A stretch of DNA of 46,752 bases from Pseudomonas sp. MYb60 (GTDB taxonomy: Bacteria > Pseudomonadota > Gammaproteobacteria > Pseudomonadales > Pseudomonadaceae), in contig NZ_PCOZ01000024.1 in the NCBI RefSeq assembly GCF_002979555.1, positions 1 to 46,752 on the forward strand, read 5' to 3'. Positions 38,691 to 46,752 of the stretch are shown here, piece after piece (positions within the stretch are counted from its first letter, which is position 1; every line of letters starts with the position of its first letter). The notes below the pieces were generated by a model. It was not told where the DNA came from, made no database searches, and was given only the letters and a program-made list of their open reading frames with translations. The position numbers and the translations under genes were made by a program.

Positions 38691-40652
38691 ATGCAGACCG
38701 ATAACGACAAAAACAATGCGGTCATGGTTATGAGTAAAGCTGATGCCTTCGCCCAGGCGGGGAAAACTGCTGTGTTGCAAAACATCCACGGCACCTTGCA
38801 GTTCCTGCAACGCTTCCCGCCGTTCAACCAGATGGAAAACGCCCACCTGGCGTTTCTGGTGGAGCAGTGCCAACTGCGTTTTTTCGGCCCCGGCGAGAGC
38901 ATCCTCAAGCCGTCGGGGGGGCCGGTCGAGCATTTTTATATCGTCAAGCAGGGCCGCGTGGTGGGTGAACGGCCCGATTCAACCCAAACCACCTTCGAAA
39001 TCACCACCGGCGAGTGTTTCCCCCTCGCCGCGCTGCTGGGTGAACGAGCGACCCGCACCGAACACAAGGCCGCCGAAGACACCTTCTGCCTGCAACTGAA
39101 CAAGCCGGCGTTCATCAAACTGTTCGCACTCTCCAGCCCGTTTCGCGACTTTGCCCTGCGCGGCGTCAGCAGCCTGCTGGACCAGGTCAACCAGCAAGTG
39201 CAGCAAAAAGCCGTGGAAACCCTCGGCACCCAGTACTCCCTGAACACCCGCCTGGGTGAGCTGGCCATGCGTCATCCGGTCACCTGCAGCCCGCAGACCC
39301 CGCTGCGTGAAGCCGTGACGCTGATGCATGAACAGCAGGTCGGCAGCATTGTCATCGTCGATGAACACAAGGCGCCCCTGGGGATTTTCACCCTGCGCGA
39401 CCTGCGGCACGTGGTGGCCGACGGTGTCAGTGATTTCAGCCTGGCCATCGACGGCCACATGACCCAGGCCCCGTTCTTCCTGACTCCGGACCACAGCGCC
39501 TTCGACGCCGCCATCGCCATGACCGAACGCCACATCGCCCACGTGTGCCTGGTCAAGGACCAGCGCCTGTGCGGCGTGGTGTCCGAGCGCGATCTGTTTT
39601 CCCTGCAACGGGTGGACCTGGTGCACCTGGCCCGAACGATCCGCAATGCGCCTCGGGTAGACAACCTGGTGGCAATCCGCGGCGAGATCGGCCAGTTGGT
39701 GGAGCGCATGCTGGCCCACGGCGCGTCCTCCACGCAGATCACCCACATCATTACCCTGCTCAACGATCACACCGTGTGCCGGGTGATCGAATTGACCCTC
39801 GCGGAAAAAGGCGACCCCGGCGTGCCCTTCAGCTGGCTGTGCTTCGGCAGCGAAGGCCGCCGCGAGCAGACGCTGTTCACTGACCAGGACAACGGCATCC
39901 TGTTCGACGCCAGGGACGCCGCCGAAGCCGCGACTATCCGTGCCCGGCTGTTGCCGTTGGCGCAGCAGATCAACCAGAGCCTGGCGCTCTGCGGGTTCAG
40001 CCTGTGCAAGGGCAACATCATGGCCGGCAACCCTGAGCTGTGCTTGTCCCGCGCCGAATGGGCGCGGCGCTTCGCGGCGTTTATCCGCGAGGCGACCCCG
40101 GAGAATCTGCTGGGCTCGAGTATCTATTTCGACCTGCGGGTGGTGTGGGGCGATGAACGTGGCTGCGAACAACTGCGCCAGGGCATTCTCGATCAAGTCG
40201 CGGACAACCGGCTGTTCCAGCGCATGTTGGCCGAGAATGCCTTGCGCCAGCGACCGCCTGTAGGACGCTTCCGCGAGTTTGTGCTCAGCCGCAAAGGCGC
40301 TGAAAAAGCCACGCTGGACCTCAAGGTGCAAGGCCTCACGCCCTTCGTGGACGGTGCCCGCCTGCTGGCCCTGGCCAATGGCATCCACGCCAACAACACC
40401 CTGGAGCGCCTGCGCCAACTGGTGGTCAAGGAGGTGATCGAGCCGTTGGACGGCGCCGCCTATGAAGAGGCGTACCACTTTATCCAGCAGACCCGCATGC
40501 AACAGCACCAATTGCAGACCCGCGAGAACCAGCCCTATTCCAACCGCGTCGACCCCGACAGCCTCAATCACTTGGACCGGCGCATCCTGCGCGAATCCCT
40601 GCGCCAGGCCCAACGCCTGCAAAGCAGCCTGACGTTGCGGTATCAGCTGTGA
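38691..40652 (+). CDS. cNMP-binding/CBS/DUF294 nucleotidyltransferase-like protein
   Basis: The 653-residue protein has three parts. Residues about 30-150 resemble a cyclic-nucleotide-binding domain (FFGPGESILKPSGGPVEHFY). Residues about 190-310 are a CBS pair (MRHPVTCSPQTPLREAVTLM and the MTQAPFFLTPDHSAFDAAIA copy). A DUF294 nucleotidyltransferase-like domain follows, with GSEGRREQTLFTDQDNG at 386-402, which matches the GS-x-x-R and D-x-D catalytic pattern of GlnD-type enzymes, and a C-terminal helical DUF294_C region. The substrate is unknown; signal-dependent nucleotidyl transfer is a fair guess. The ATG at 38691 has AGGAG 6 bp upstream. The stop overlaps the next gene, which forms an operon with it. 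Confidence 0.87.
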   Translation: MQTDNDKNNAVMVMSKADAFAQAGKTAVLQNIHGTLQFLQRFPPFNQMENAHLAFLVEQCQLRFFGPGESILKPSGGPVEHFYIVKQGRVVGERPDSTQTTFEITTGECFPLAALLGERATRTEHKAAEDTFCLQLNKPAFIKLFALSSPFRDFALRGVSSLLDQVNQQVQQKAVETLGTQYSLNTRLGELAMRHPVTCSPQTPLREAVTLMHEQQVGSIVIVDEHKAPLGIFTLRDLRHVVADGVSDFSLAIDGHMTQAPFFLTPDHSAFDAAIAMTERHIAHVCLVKDQRLCGVVSERDLFSLQRVDLVHLARTIRNAPRVDNLVAIRGEIGQLVERMLAHGASSTQITHIITLLNDHTVCRVIELTLAEKGDPGVPFSWLCFGSEGRREQTLFTDQDNGILFDARDAAEAATIRARLLPLAQQINQSLALCGFSLCKGNIMAGNPELCLSRAEWARRFAAFIREATPENLLGSSIYFDLRVVWGDERGCEQLRQGILDQVADNRLFQRMLAENALRQRPPVGRFREFVLSRKGAEKATLDLKVQGLTPFVDGARLLALANGIHANNTLERLRQLVVKEVIEPLDGAAYEEAYHFIQQTRMQQHQLQTRENQPYSNRVDPDSLNHLDRRILRESLRQAQRLQSSLTLRYQL

Positions 40653-41356
40653 GCCTATTCAGCTGGCTACGCACGAAAAAACCCGGGTTGAACGCCGCGC
40701 AACAGCAGCGGCTCGCCCAACTGCCCCCACCCGCCGCGCTGGGCAACGACGCCTTGCGCGCCCAGCGCTGGGTAGTGGTCGACCTGGAAACCAGCGGGCT
40801 GAACCTCAATCGCGACCAGGTGCTGTCGATTGGCGCGGTGGTGATCGAAGACGGTGCCGTGGATTTTGCGCAGATGTTCGAACGCACCCTGCAACGCGCC
40901 GAAACCAAGCTCAGCCCCAGCGTGCTGATCCACGGCCTGGGGCCCAGCGCCATCGCCGCCGGTAGCGATCCAGTGGAAGCGCTGCTGGACTTCATGACGT
41001 TTGTCGGCGACAGCCCGCTGCTGGCCTTCCACGCGCCGTTCGACCAGCACATGCTGGGCCGGGCACTCAAGGACAGCCTGGGTTATCGCCTGGCTCACCC
41101 GTTCCTGGACGTGGCCGACATCGCCCCGCTGCTGTGCCCCGAGGGGAATATCCGCGAAGCCGGATTGGATGACTGGATCGAGCATTTCCACCTGCACGTG
41201 GGCGAACGCCATCACGCCAGCGCCGACGCCCTGGCCACGGCCGAGCTGATGCTTATCCTGTTCAGCCGCGCGCGCCAGCAGCTCATCGACACGCCCCATG
41301 CCTTGCAGGAGCGTTTGAACCAATGGAAACGGCGTAACCAGGCGCCATCGTTTTAG
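40649..41356 (+). CDS. DnaQ-like 3'-5' exonuclease
   Basis: The 235-residue protein belongs to the DEDDh exonuclease family, as DNA polymerase III epsilon does. Visible metal and catalytic residues are Asp45 and Glu47 in VVDLETSG, Asp132 in HAPFDQHML, and the C-terminal HHASADALATAE with His188 and Asp193. It has no polymerase-binding tail like true DnaQ, so it is probably a paralogue that acts in repair or RNA turnover. The GTG at 40649 overlaps the upstream stop (GTGA). The same pair is found widely in pseudomonads. Confidence 0.88.
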   Translation: MSLFSWLRTKKPGLNAAQQQRLAQLPPPAALGNDALRAQRWVVVDLETSGLNLNRDQVLSIGAVVIEDGAVDFAQMFERTLQRAETKLSPSVLIHGLGPSAIAAGSDPVEALLDFMTFVGDSPLLAFHAPFDQHMLGRALKDSLGYRLAHPFLDVADIAPLLCPEGNIREAGLDDWIEHFHLHVGERHHASADALATAELMLILFSRARQQLIDTPHALQERLNQWKRRNQAPSF

Positions 41357-41410
41357 CGCCACCACCCGACAGACGCCAATTGCGCCTACCCCACGGCTCT
41401 GACACAATCG

Positions 41411-41429
41411 CGAATAATTATCGTTAGTT
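41411..41429 (+). promoter_or_regulatory. Fur-box-like sequence before the FecI-type sigma gene
   Basis: CGAATAATTATCGTTAG resembles the A+T-rich hexamer repeats of Fur operators (AATAAT/ATTATC). It stands 30-45 bp before the sigma gene start. Fur control of such sigma factors is usual. The match is partial. Confidence 0.45.
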
Positions 41430-41456
41430 TAAACACCCAGTTTATTCGGTGATGCC

Positions 41457-41975
41457 TTGTCGTCAGTCCAGAATCCCCACAGTGAGCTTGTTGGCGCGTT
41501 GTACCGCGACCATCGCGGCTGGCTGCTGGCCTGGCTTCGACGCAACGTCGCCTGCCCGAGCCGCGCCGAGGACCTGAGCCAGGACACGTTCATGCGCCTG
41601 CTGGGCCGCGATGAGTTACGTGAGCCCCGCGAGCCACGGGCGTTCCTGGTCGCCATCGCCAAGGGCCTGCTGTTCGACTACTTCCGCCGCGCCGCGCTGG
41701 AACAGGCCTACCTCACCGAACTGATGCTGATCCCGGAAAGTGAACACCCCTCGCCGGAAGAACAGCAACTGATCCTCGAAGACCTCAAGGCCATCGACCG
41801 CCTGCTCGGCAAGCTCTCGAGCAAGGCCCGCGCAGCCTTCCTCTACAACCGTCTCGATGGCATGGGCCACGCAGACATCGCCCAACGCCTGGGGGTGTCC
41901 GTGCCCCGCGTGCGCCAGTACCTCGCCCAAGGCATTCGCCAGTGCTACGTCGCACTGTATGGCGAGCCGCAGTGA
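41457..41975 (+). CDS. FecI-like ECF sigma factor
   Basis: The 172-residue protein is an extracytoplasmic-function sigma factor of the iron-starvation (FecI/PvdS-like) class: region 2 with LYRDHRGWLLAWLRRN, AEDLSQDTFMRLL and AFLVAIAKGLLFDYFRRAAL, and region 4 with YNRLDGMGHADIAQRLGVSV, PRVRQYLAQGIRQC. It should direct transcription of the receptor gene two genes downstream. The start is the TTG at 41457, with CGGTGA upstream; the choice is uncertain. The stop overlaps the regulator start (GTGA). Confidence 0.9.
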   Translation: MSSVQNPHSELVGALYRDHRGWLLAWLRRNVACPSRAEDLSQDTFMRLLGRDELREPREPRAFLVAIAKGLLFDYFRRAALEQAYLTELMLIPESEHPSPEEQQLILEDLKAIDRLLGKLSSKARAAFLYNRLDGMGHADIAQRLGVSVPRVRQYLAQGIRQCYVALYGEPQ

Positions 41976-42940
41976 GCCTGGTCAGTTCCAGACCCGTTTC
42001 GTCCCGCGTGCTGGACGCCGCGATTGCCTGGCAACTGTCCCTGGATTCGGGCGACGGCAGCCCGGTCGAGCGTGAAGAGTTCGACAAGTGGCTGGCCAGC
42101 AACGATGAGCACGCTCGCGCGTGGCGCCAACTGGGCATGCTCGACCAGCGTTTCAGCGCGGCCTCGGGCCCGGCCCGCGTGGCGCTGATGCAGTCGCGCG
42201 ACGGCATTCGCCAGCGCGTGCGCAAGCTGGGCAGCGGCCTGGCCAGCATCGCACTGGTGATTGGCCTGGGGCTGTTTGCGGGCGAGCGCTACGTGCCGAT
42301 CCACTACTGGCTGGCCGACCAGCGCACCGCCACCGGCGAACAACGCACGGTGAAACTGGCCGACGGCACGCTGATCAACCTCAATACCCACAGCGCCATC
42401 GACGTGAAGTTCGATGAACAACGCCGGCTGATCGTGTTGCAGGAGGGCGAAATCCTCGTCGAAACCGGCCACAACGATGCGCGCCCGTTCTACGTGCAGA
42501 CCCGCGACGGCAGCCTGCGGGCGCTGGGAACGCGGTTTATCGTCAGGCGCGAAGACGACGCCACGCGCCTGAGCGTGCTGCAATCGGCCGTCGGCGCGCA
42601 GCCCGGGACGACGCAGCAGGAACAGATCTTCAAGGCCGGCCAGCAAGTGCTGATGCGCAGCGACGGCCTCGGCCCCGCGCTGGCCGTCACCCCGGCCACC
42701 GACGCGTGGACACGCGGCATGCTGGTGGTAGACAACGCACGGCTGGGGGACGTGGTGGCGGAACTCAGCCGCTATCGCACCGGGCATCTGGGCGTGGACA
42801 AGGACGTGGCAGACCTGCGGATCACCGGCAGCTTCCCGCTGCGTGACACCACACTGGCGCTGAATGCGCTGCTGCCGACGTTGCCGGTGCAGATCGAGCA
42901 GCATACGCCGTGGTGGGTGACTGTTAAGGGCAAGCCTTGA
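41972..42940 (+). CDS. FecR-family anti-sigma/sigma regulator
   Basis: The 322-residue protein is a FecR-type transmembrane regulator. The N-terminal cytoplasmic part (AIAWQLSLDSGDGSPVEREE, FDKWLASNDEHARAW) binds the sigma factor; one membrane helix (ASIALVIGLGLFAGERYV, about 90-107) follows. The periplasmic FecR domain has TATGEQRTVKLADGTLINLN and a C-terminal region that contacts the receptor (ITGSFPLRDTTLALNALLPT). The GTG at 41972 overlaps the sigma stop codon. Known members transmit the siderophore signal from the receptor to the sigma factor. Confidence 0.9.
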   Translation: MSLVSSRPVSSRVLDAAIAWQLSLDSGDGSPVEREEFDKWLASNDEHARAWRQLGMLDQRFSAASGPARVALMQSRDGIRQRVRKLGSGLASIALVIGLGLFAGERYVPIHYWLADQRTATGEQRTVKLADGTLINLNTHSAIDVKFDEQRRLIVLQEGEILVETGHNDARPFYVQTRDGSLRALGTRFIVRREDDATRLSVLQSAVGAQPGTTQQEQIFKAGQQVLMRSDGLGPALAVTPATDAWTRGMLVVDNARLGDVVAELSRYRTGHLGVDKDVADLRITGSFPLRDTTLALNALLPTLPVQIEQHTPWWVTVKGKP

Positions 42941-42985
42941 GCTTTGGACTGCCTTTGCCTGCGATGAGGCCCTGAAGAACGGCCC

Positions 42986-43020
42986 GGAAAAAATAGTTTC
43001 ATCCTGCCCTATCACTTTTT
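42986..43020 (+). promoter_or_regulatory. iron-starvation ECF promoter candidate before the receptor gene
   Basis: GGAAAAAAT at 42986-42994 looks like the -35 element used by FecI-type sigma factors in pseudomonads. The expected -10 (CGTCT-like) is not clean; CCTATC at 43008-43013 stands at about the right distance. The adjacent sigma gene makes the call reasonable. Confidence 0.45.
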
Positions 43021-43075
43021 GATTCTCGTTCGGCTCCTAGGCAATTGCGAAATATTTCCATTCAGGAGCCGCCTC

Positions 43076-45508
43076 ATGTCCCGCACGCTCGACACCCTGT
43101 TGCGCCCCAGCCTGTTAGCCATGGCCATCGCCCTCAGCGCCCCGCTGGTCAGCCCGGTGCTGATCGCTGCCGAGCAGGCGTCCAGCGTGCGCGCCTACAA
43201 CCTGCCAGCCGCGCCGCTGGCCAGCACGTTGAACCAGATCGCCAGCCAGGCCGGCATCGCGCTGACCCTCAGCCCGGCACTCGCCGCCGGCAAGACCTCG
43301 GCGCCGGTCCAGGGCCAGTTCGACGCCCCGGGCGCACTGCGTGAAGCCCTGCGCGGCACCGGCCTGCAGCTGGAACAGAGCAGCGCGGGCAGCTACACCC
43401 TGGTGGCGGTGCCGGAAGGCGTGATGGCGCTGCCGGTGACCAACATCACCGGCCAGGAAGGCAACCTGGAAAGTGCCTGGGGCCCCGTGGAAGGCTACCT
43501 GGCCACGCGCACCGCCGCCGGCACCAAGACCGACACCGCGCTGGTCGAGGCGCCGCGCTCGATCTCCGTCGCCACCCGCCAGCAGATGCAGGACCGCAAC
43601 GTGCAGAACCTGGATGACGCGGTGAAGTACATGCCCGGCATCGTGTCCGCCAGTTACGGCAGCGACACCCGCTACGACTGGATGCGTGTCCGCGGCTTTG
43701 AACCGACCCAGTTCCTCGACGGCCTGCCGCTGCCGCGCGGTGTGTACGCCAATCCCAAGGCCGAGACCTGGAACCTCGACCGCATCGCCCTGCTGCGTGG
43801 TCCGGCGTCTTCGGTGTACGGCCAGACCCCGCCGGGCGGCCTGCTGGACATGGTCAGCCGCCGCCCCAGCGAAGAGTCCAGCCACGCCATCCAGGCGCAG
43901 TATGGCAGTGACAACCATCGCCAGATCAGCTTCGCCAGCACCGGCAAGATCGACGATGACGGCCAGTTTCTCTATGGCGTCAGCGGCGTGGTGCGTGACT
44001 CCGGTACGCAGGTCGATCACATTGACAACAAACGCTACAACATCGCGCCGAGCCTGACCTGGAACATCGACACTGATACCAAGCTCACACTGCTGTCGCA
44101 GTTCACGCGGGACGATACCGGCACGACCAGCCAGTTCATGCCGATCCAAGGCACCAAGATCAAGTCGCCGCTGGGTGACATTTCCCACCACAAGAACCTC
44201 GGCGACCCGGACTACGAGTTCTACGACCGCACTTACTACGCGCTGGGCTATGCGTTCGAACACCGTTTCAACGACACCTGGCAGTTCAAGCAGAACCTGC
44301 GTTACACCAAGTCGGAACTGGACTTCCGGCAGTTGACCGTGGGGTCTTATGCATTCTCCCCAGCGAATGCCGCGGGCGACATCAGCCGCTCGACCACCAA
44401 CGTCAACGAAAGCATCGGCCAGTTCGCCGTGGATAACAACTTCCAGGCCGACTTCGCCACGGGCGACGTGATCCACACCCTGCTGCTGGGGCTGGACCAC
44501 CAACGCACCGATACCTCTTTCCGTACCATCTACGGCACCGCGTCGAGCATCAACATCTTCAACCCGGTCAACACCACACCGACACTGCGCCCGGTTGGCG
44601 TCACGCCGTATTACGACTACAACCAGAAAACCGTGCAGACCGGCCTGTACGCACAAGACCAGATGGCGCTGGACAACTGGCGCCTGACCCTGGGCGGCCG
44701 TGAAGACTGGGTGCACCAGGGCACCACCTACTTCAACAAGCAGGACGCCACCAACACCGACCGCAGCAAGAACTTCAGCGGCAACGCGGCCTTGAGCTAT
44801 GTGTTCGACTCCGGTTTTGTGCCCTACCTGTCCTACGCCGAGTCGTTCCAGCCGGCGAGCAATGCCAGCGTCGACCCGCTGTTGTCGTACAAGCCCACCG
44901 AGGGCAAACAGTGGGAACTGGGGATCAAGTACCAGCCGCCAGGCTCCAGCACGCTGTTGAGTGCCGCGGTGTATGACCTCACTCAGAAAAACGTGCTGGT
45001 CACCAGCTTCTTGCCCGCTGGCGGTTCCGTCACCGACCAGACCGGCGAAGTCAAGGTCAAGGGCCTGGAGTTGGAAGCCGTGTCGGACGTGACCGAGAAC
45101 CTCAAGGTAATCGCCTCCTACACCCTGGCCAAGACCGAAGTGCAAAAAGGCCAATACAAGGGCAACCGCCTGCAATTGATCCCCAACCAGCAAGCGGCGC
45201 TCTGGACCGACTACACCTGGCACACCGGCATTCTCGACGGTTTCGGCATCGGCTTCGGCGCGCGCTACACCGGCAACACCTATGGCGACCAAGCCAACAC
45301 CTGGGCTGGCAAAGCCAACGCCTACACCGTGTTCGACGGTGCCGTGCATTACGACCTCGGCCGCCTCGACAACGCGCTCAAGGGCGCCTCGCTCAAAGTC
45401 AACGCCACCAACCTGTTCAACAAGGATTACCTGTCTACCTGTGACGGTTCCTACTGCTACTTTGGCGACGAGCGCAGCGTGGTGGCCAGCGCCACCTACC
45501 AGTGGTAA
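43076..45508 (+). CDS. TonB-dependent siderophore receptor with signalling domain
   Basis: The 810-residue protein is an outer-membrane TonB-dependent receptor of the transducer type. A signal peptide (LLAMAIALSAPLVSPVLIAA, about 11-30) is followed by a secretin/TonB short N-terminal domain (YNLPAAPLASTLNQIASQAG, about 40-100), which contacts FecR. The plug follows (APRSISVATRQQMQDRNVQN, LDDAVKYMPGI, RVRGFE), and then a 22-strand barrel ends with ERSVVASATYQW. The class fits FoxA/FiuA/FpvA-like receptors for hydroxamate-type siderophores; the exact ligand cannot be read. The ATG at 43076 has AGGAG upstream. It is regulated by the two genes before it. Confidence 0.92.
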   Translation: MSRTLDTLLRPSLLAMAIALSAPLVSPVLIAAEQASSVRAYNLPAAPLASTLNQIASQAGIALTLSPALAAGKTSAPVQGQFDAPGALREALRGTGLQLEQSSAGSYTLVAVPEGVMALPVTNITGQEGNLESAWGPVEGYLATRTAAGTKTDTALVEAPRSISVATRQQMQDRNVQNLDDAVKYMPGIVSASYGSDTRYDWMRVRGFEPTQFLDGLPLPRGVYANPKAETWNLDRIALLRGPASSVYGQTPPGGLLDMVSRRPSEESSHAIQAQYGSDNHRQISFASTGKIDDDGQFLYGVSGVVRDSGTQVDHIDNKRYNIAPSLTWNIDTDTKLTLLSQFTRDDTGTTSQFMPIQGTKIKSPLGDISHHKNLGDPDYEFYDRTYYALGYAFEHRFNDTWQFKQNLRYTKSELDFRQLTVGSYAFSPANAAGDISRSTTNVNESIGQFAVDNNFQADFATGDVIHTLLLGLDHQRTDTSFRTIYGTASSINIFNPVNTTPTLRPVGVTPYYDYNQKTVQTGLYAQDQMALDNWRLTLGGREDWVHQGTTYFNKQDATNTDRSKNFSGNAALSYVFDSGFVPYLSYAESFQPASNASVDPLLSYKPTEGKQWELGIKYQPPGSSTLLSAAVYDLTQKNVLVTSFLPAGGSVTDQTGEVKVKGLELEAVSDVTENLKVIASYTLAKTEVQKGQYKGNRLQLIPNQQAALWTDYTWHTGILDGFGIGFGARYTGNTYGDQANTWAGKANAYTVFDGAVHYDLGRLDNALKGASLKVNATNLFNKDYLSTCDGSYCYFGDERSVVASATYQW

Positions 45509-45528
45509 TCGGCTGAGTTAACCGCCAG

Positions 45529-45550
45529 GCCGCCCCCGGTGGGCGGCTTT
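45529..45550 (+). terminator. hairpin after the receptor gene
   Basis: GCCGCCC (45529-45535), loop CCGGT, GGGCGGC (45541-45547), then TTT. It lies 20 bp after the receptor stop and probably lowers transcription into the PepSY gene. Confidence 0.65.
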
Positions 45551-45572
45551 GGTGTGTCTGAAGGTTGAAAAA

Positions 45573-46667
45573 ATGAAAAGCAAAACCATCCGCCGCTGGT
45601 CCTTCGTCCACACCTGGACCAGCCTGGTGTGCACGGTGTTCCTGCTGCTGCTCGCGCTGACCGGCTTGCCGCTGGTGTTCCATCACGAAATCGACCACCT
45701 GTTGGGCAATGAGCCGCAACTGGCGCAGATGCCCGCCGACACGCCCCGGCTCAACCTGGAACAGTTGGTGGCCAAAGCCCAGGCCCATCGCCCCGGCGAA
45801 GCCATGCAGTACCTGGCGTGGGACGAGGATGACCAGAACGGCGTGATCGCGATCATGGCCGCCACCGCCGGCACCGAGCCCAACCTGTCCCACACCTTCA
45901 TGCTCGACGCGCGCAACGGGGAGGCGGTGGAGATGCCATCCGCGAATGGCGGCTTCACCCTGTTCCTGCTGCGCCTGCACGTGGACATGTTCGCCGGCCT
46001 GCCCGGCAAGTTGCTGCTGGCGTTCATGGGCATTCTGTTCGTCGTGGCGATCATCTCGGGCACGGTGCTGTACCTGCCGTTCATGCGTCGCCAGACGTTC
46101 GCCACCGTGCGCCAGGACAAATCCACGCGCCTGCGCTGGCTCGACCTGCATAACCTGATCGGCGTGGTCACCCTGACCTGGGCACTGGTGGTGGGCGTGA
46201 CCGGCGTGATCAGCGCCTGTGCCGACCTGATTATCGCCGCCTGGCGCCAGGACAGCCTCAGCGCCATGATCGAGCCCTACAGGAACGCCCCGCCCTTGAC
46301 CCAGCGCGCGCCGGCAACTGAACTGCTGAGCATCGCCGCCAAGGCCGCGCCGGGCATGGAGCCGGACTTCATCGCCTTCCCCGGCACGCGGTTTTCCAGC
46401 GAACACCATTACGCGGTGTTCATGAAAGGCAGCACCCACCTGACCTCCCACCTGCTCACCCCGGTGCTGATCGACGCCAGCACCCTGGCCGTCACCGCGA
46501 TCGCCGAACGGCCGTGGTACATGGACGCCATGGGCATGTCCCAGCCGCTGCACTTCGGTGACTACGGCGGCATGCCGATGAAGATCTTGTGGGCGGTGCT
46601 GGATGTGCTGACCATCATCGTGTTGGTCAGCGGGATTTACCTGTGGATCGTCAGGCGCAGAACATGA
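45573..46667 (+). CDS. PepSY-associated membrane protein (FoxB-like)
   Basis: The 364-residue protein has four main hydrophobic segments: near residues 10-36 (VHTWTSLVCTVFLLLLALTG), 145-170 (LLLAFMGILFVVAIISGTVL), 195-220 (LIGVVTLTWALVVGVTGVIS) and 338-358 (ILWAVLDVLTIIVLVSGIYL). Two PepSY-like periplasmic parts lie between. His residues (His14, HHEIDH, RLHVD, LHN) inside or near helices could bind heme or metal. Relatives such as FoxB act in reduction or release of iron from siderophores. The start is the ATG at 45573. The last codons overlap the next gene. Confidence 0.85.
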   Translation: MKSKTIRRWSFVHTWTSLVCTVFLLLLALTGLPLVFHHEIDHLLGNEPQLAQMPADTPRLNLEQLVAKAQAHRPGEAMQYLAWDEDDQNGVIAIMAATAGTEPNLSHTFMLDARNGEAVEMPSANGGFTLFLLRLHVDMFAGLPGKLLLAFMGILFVVAIISGTVLYLPFMRRQTFATVRQDKSTRLRWLDLHNLIGVVTLTWALVVGVTGVISACADLIIAAWRQDSLSAMIEPYRNAPPLTQRAPATELLSIAAKAAPGMEPDFIAFPGTRFSSEHHYAVFMKGSTHLTSHLLTPVLIDASTLAVTAIAERPWYMDAMGMSQPLHFGDYGGMPMKILWAVLDVLTIIVLVSGIYLWIVRRRT

Positions 46668-46752
46668 AGCCAAGGCAGTCGAGTTTCTGGAAGGTGTTTG
46701 CGATTCCGCTGGGGATTGGCGTGCTCAGTGCGGCGGGGTTGTTTGCGGCGTT
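46664..46752 (+). CDS. small membrane protein after the PepSY gene (cut by window end)
   Basis: The gene begins at the ATG overlapping the PepSY stop (ATGA) and is open to the last base. The 29 visible residues read MKPRQSSFWKVFAIPLGIGV, LSAAGLFAA: a short basic lead and a membrane helix. A small two-helix protein of unknown function follows PepSY genes in many pseudomonads. Only the N-terminus is seen. Confidence 0.65.
   Translation, partial: MKPRQSSFWKVFAIPLGIGVLSAAGLFAA

Noticed and set aside
43115..45349. 744-codon open frame opposite the siderophore receptor
   Set aside because: Shadow frame of the receptor gene, rich in Gly/Val/Ala/His, with no family features.

Overview
The window reads as chromosome of a Pseudomonas of the fluorescens/putida type. 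The gene order (lrp-davB-davA, pqqF-A-B-C-D-E, a class III aminotransferase divergent from a LysR gene, acyl-CoA dehydrogenases around a diguanylate cyclase, bioB-F-H-C-D, comF) is the one known from P. putida and P. fluorescens. The extragenic palindromes (GTGGGAGGGGGCTTGCC type) are typical of the fluorescens group. Most genes are GC-rich; the first 2.4 kb and a short stretch near 37.2-37.85 kb are visibly richer in A+T.

Region by region. (1) 1-2.87 kb is the end of a genomic island. It starts with the last codons and terminal repeat of an IS3-family element, which truncates an ImmA/IrrE-type metalloprotease gene. That gene is followed by a Beta-family gene and by a convergent sce7726-family gene with PD-(D/E)XK-like residues. 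The island stops at a 45-bp copy of the 3' end of a tRNA-Met(CAT) gene, an attachment site. (2) 3.1-6.2 kb: an Lrp/AsnC regulator and davB-davA, the first two steps of L-lysine breakdown through 5-aminovalerate. (3) 6.2-12.1 kb: pqqF-pqqA-pqqB-pqqC-pqqD-pqqE for the cofactor PQQ, with a palindromic repeat pair between pqqB and pqqC. (4) 12.1-13.0 kb: a YqaE/Pmp3 membrane peptide and a RelE-like toxin/Xre antitoxin pair with a dyad operator candidate. (5) 13.2-15.6 kb: aminotransferase and divergent LysR regulator. (6) 15.8-22.9 kb: three paralogous acyl-CoA dehydrogenases and a membrane diguanylate cyclase; two PsrA-like boxes precede the last dehydrogenase. (7) 23.2-28.2 kb: a small flagellar-rod-like protein and bioBFHCD. 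(8) 28.3-34.7 kb: comF, a ModE-like regulator, a Tat-exported PhoX phosphatase, srkA, rarD, and a GcvR-like ACT protein. (9) 35-38.5 kb: malate synthase G, a short A+T-rich insert of unknown genes between two terminators, and a response regulator. (10) 38.7-41.4 kb: a cNMP/CBS/DUF294 nucleotidyltransferase-like protein overlapping a DnaQ-like exonuclease. (11) 41.4-46.75 kb: an iron-starvation cell-surface signalling unit (FecI-like sigma, FecR-like regulator, TonB-dependent transducer receptor, PepSY membrane protein) and the start of a further small membrane protein cut by the window end.

The most unusual part is the island end: a protease gene cut by an IS, a Beta-family protein and a nuclease-like protein form a compact cassette whose function is not established and which may be a phage-defence or toxin/antitoxin-like module. 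Other points of interest are an in-frame upstream start for PqqA with its own strong ribosome binding site, a repeat pair that supplies the pqqB stop codon, a nested dyad before glcB, and perfect DnaA boxes between rarD and gcvR. All calls come from reading the sequence; no database search was run.
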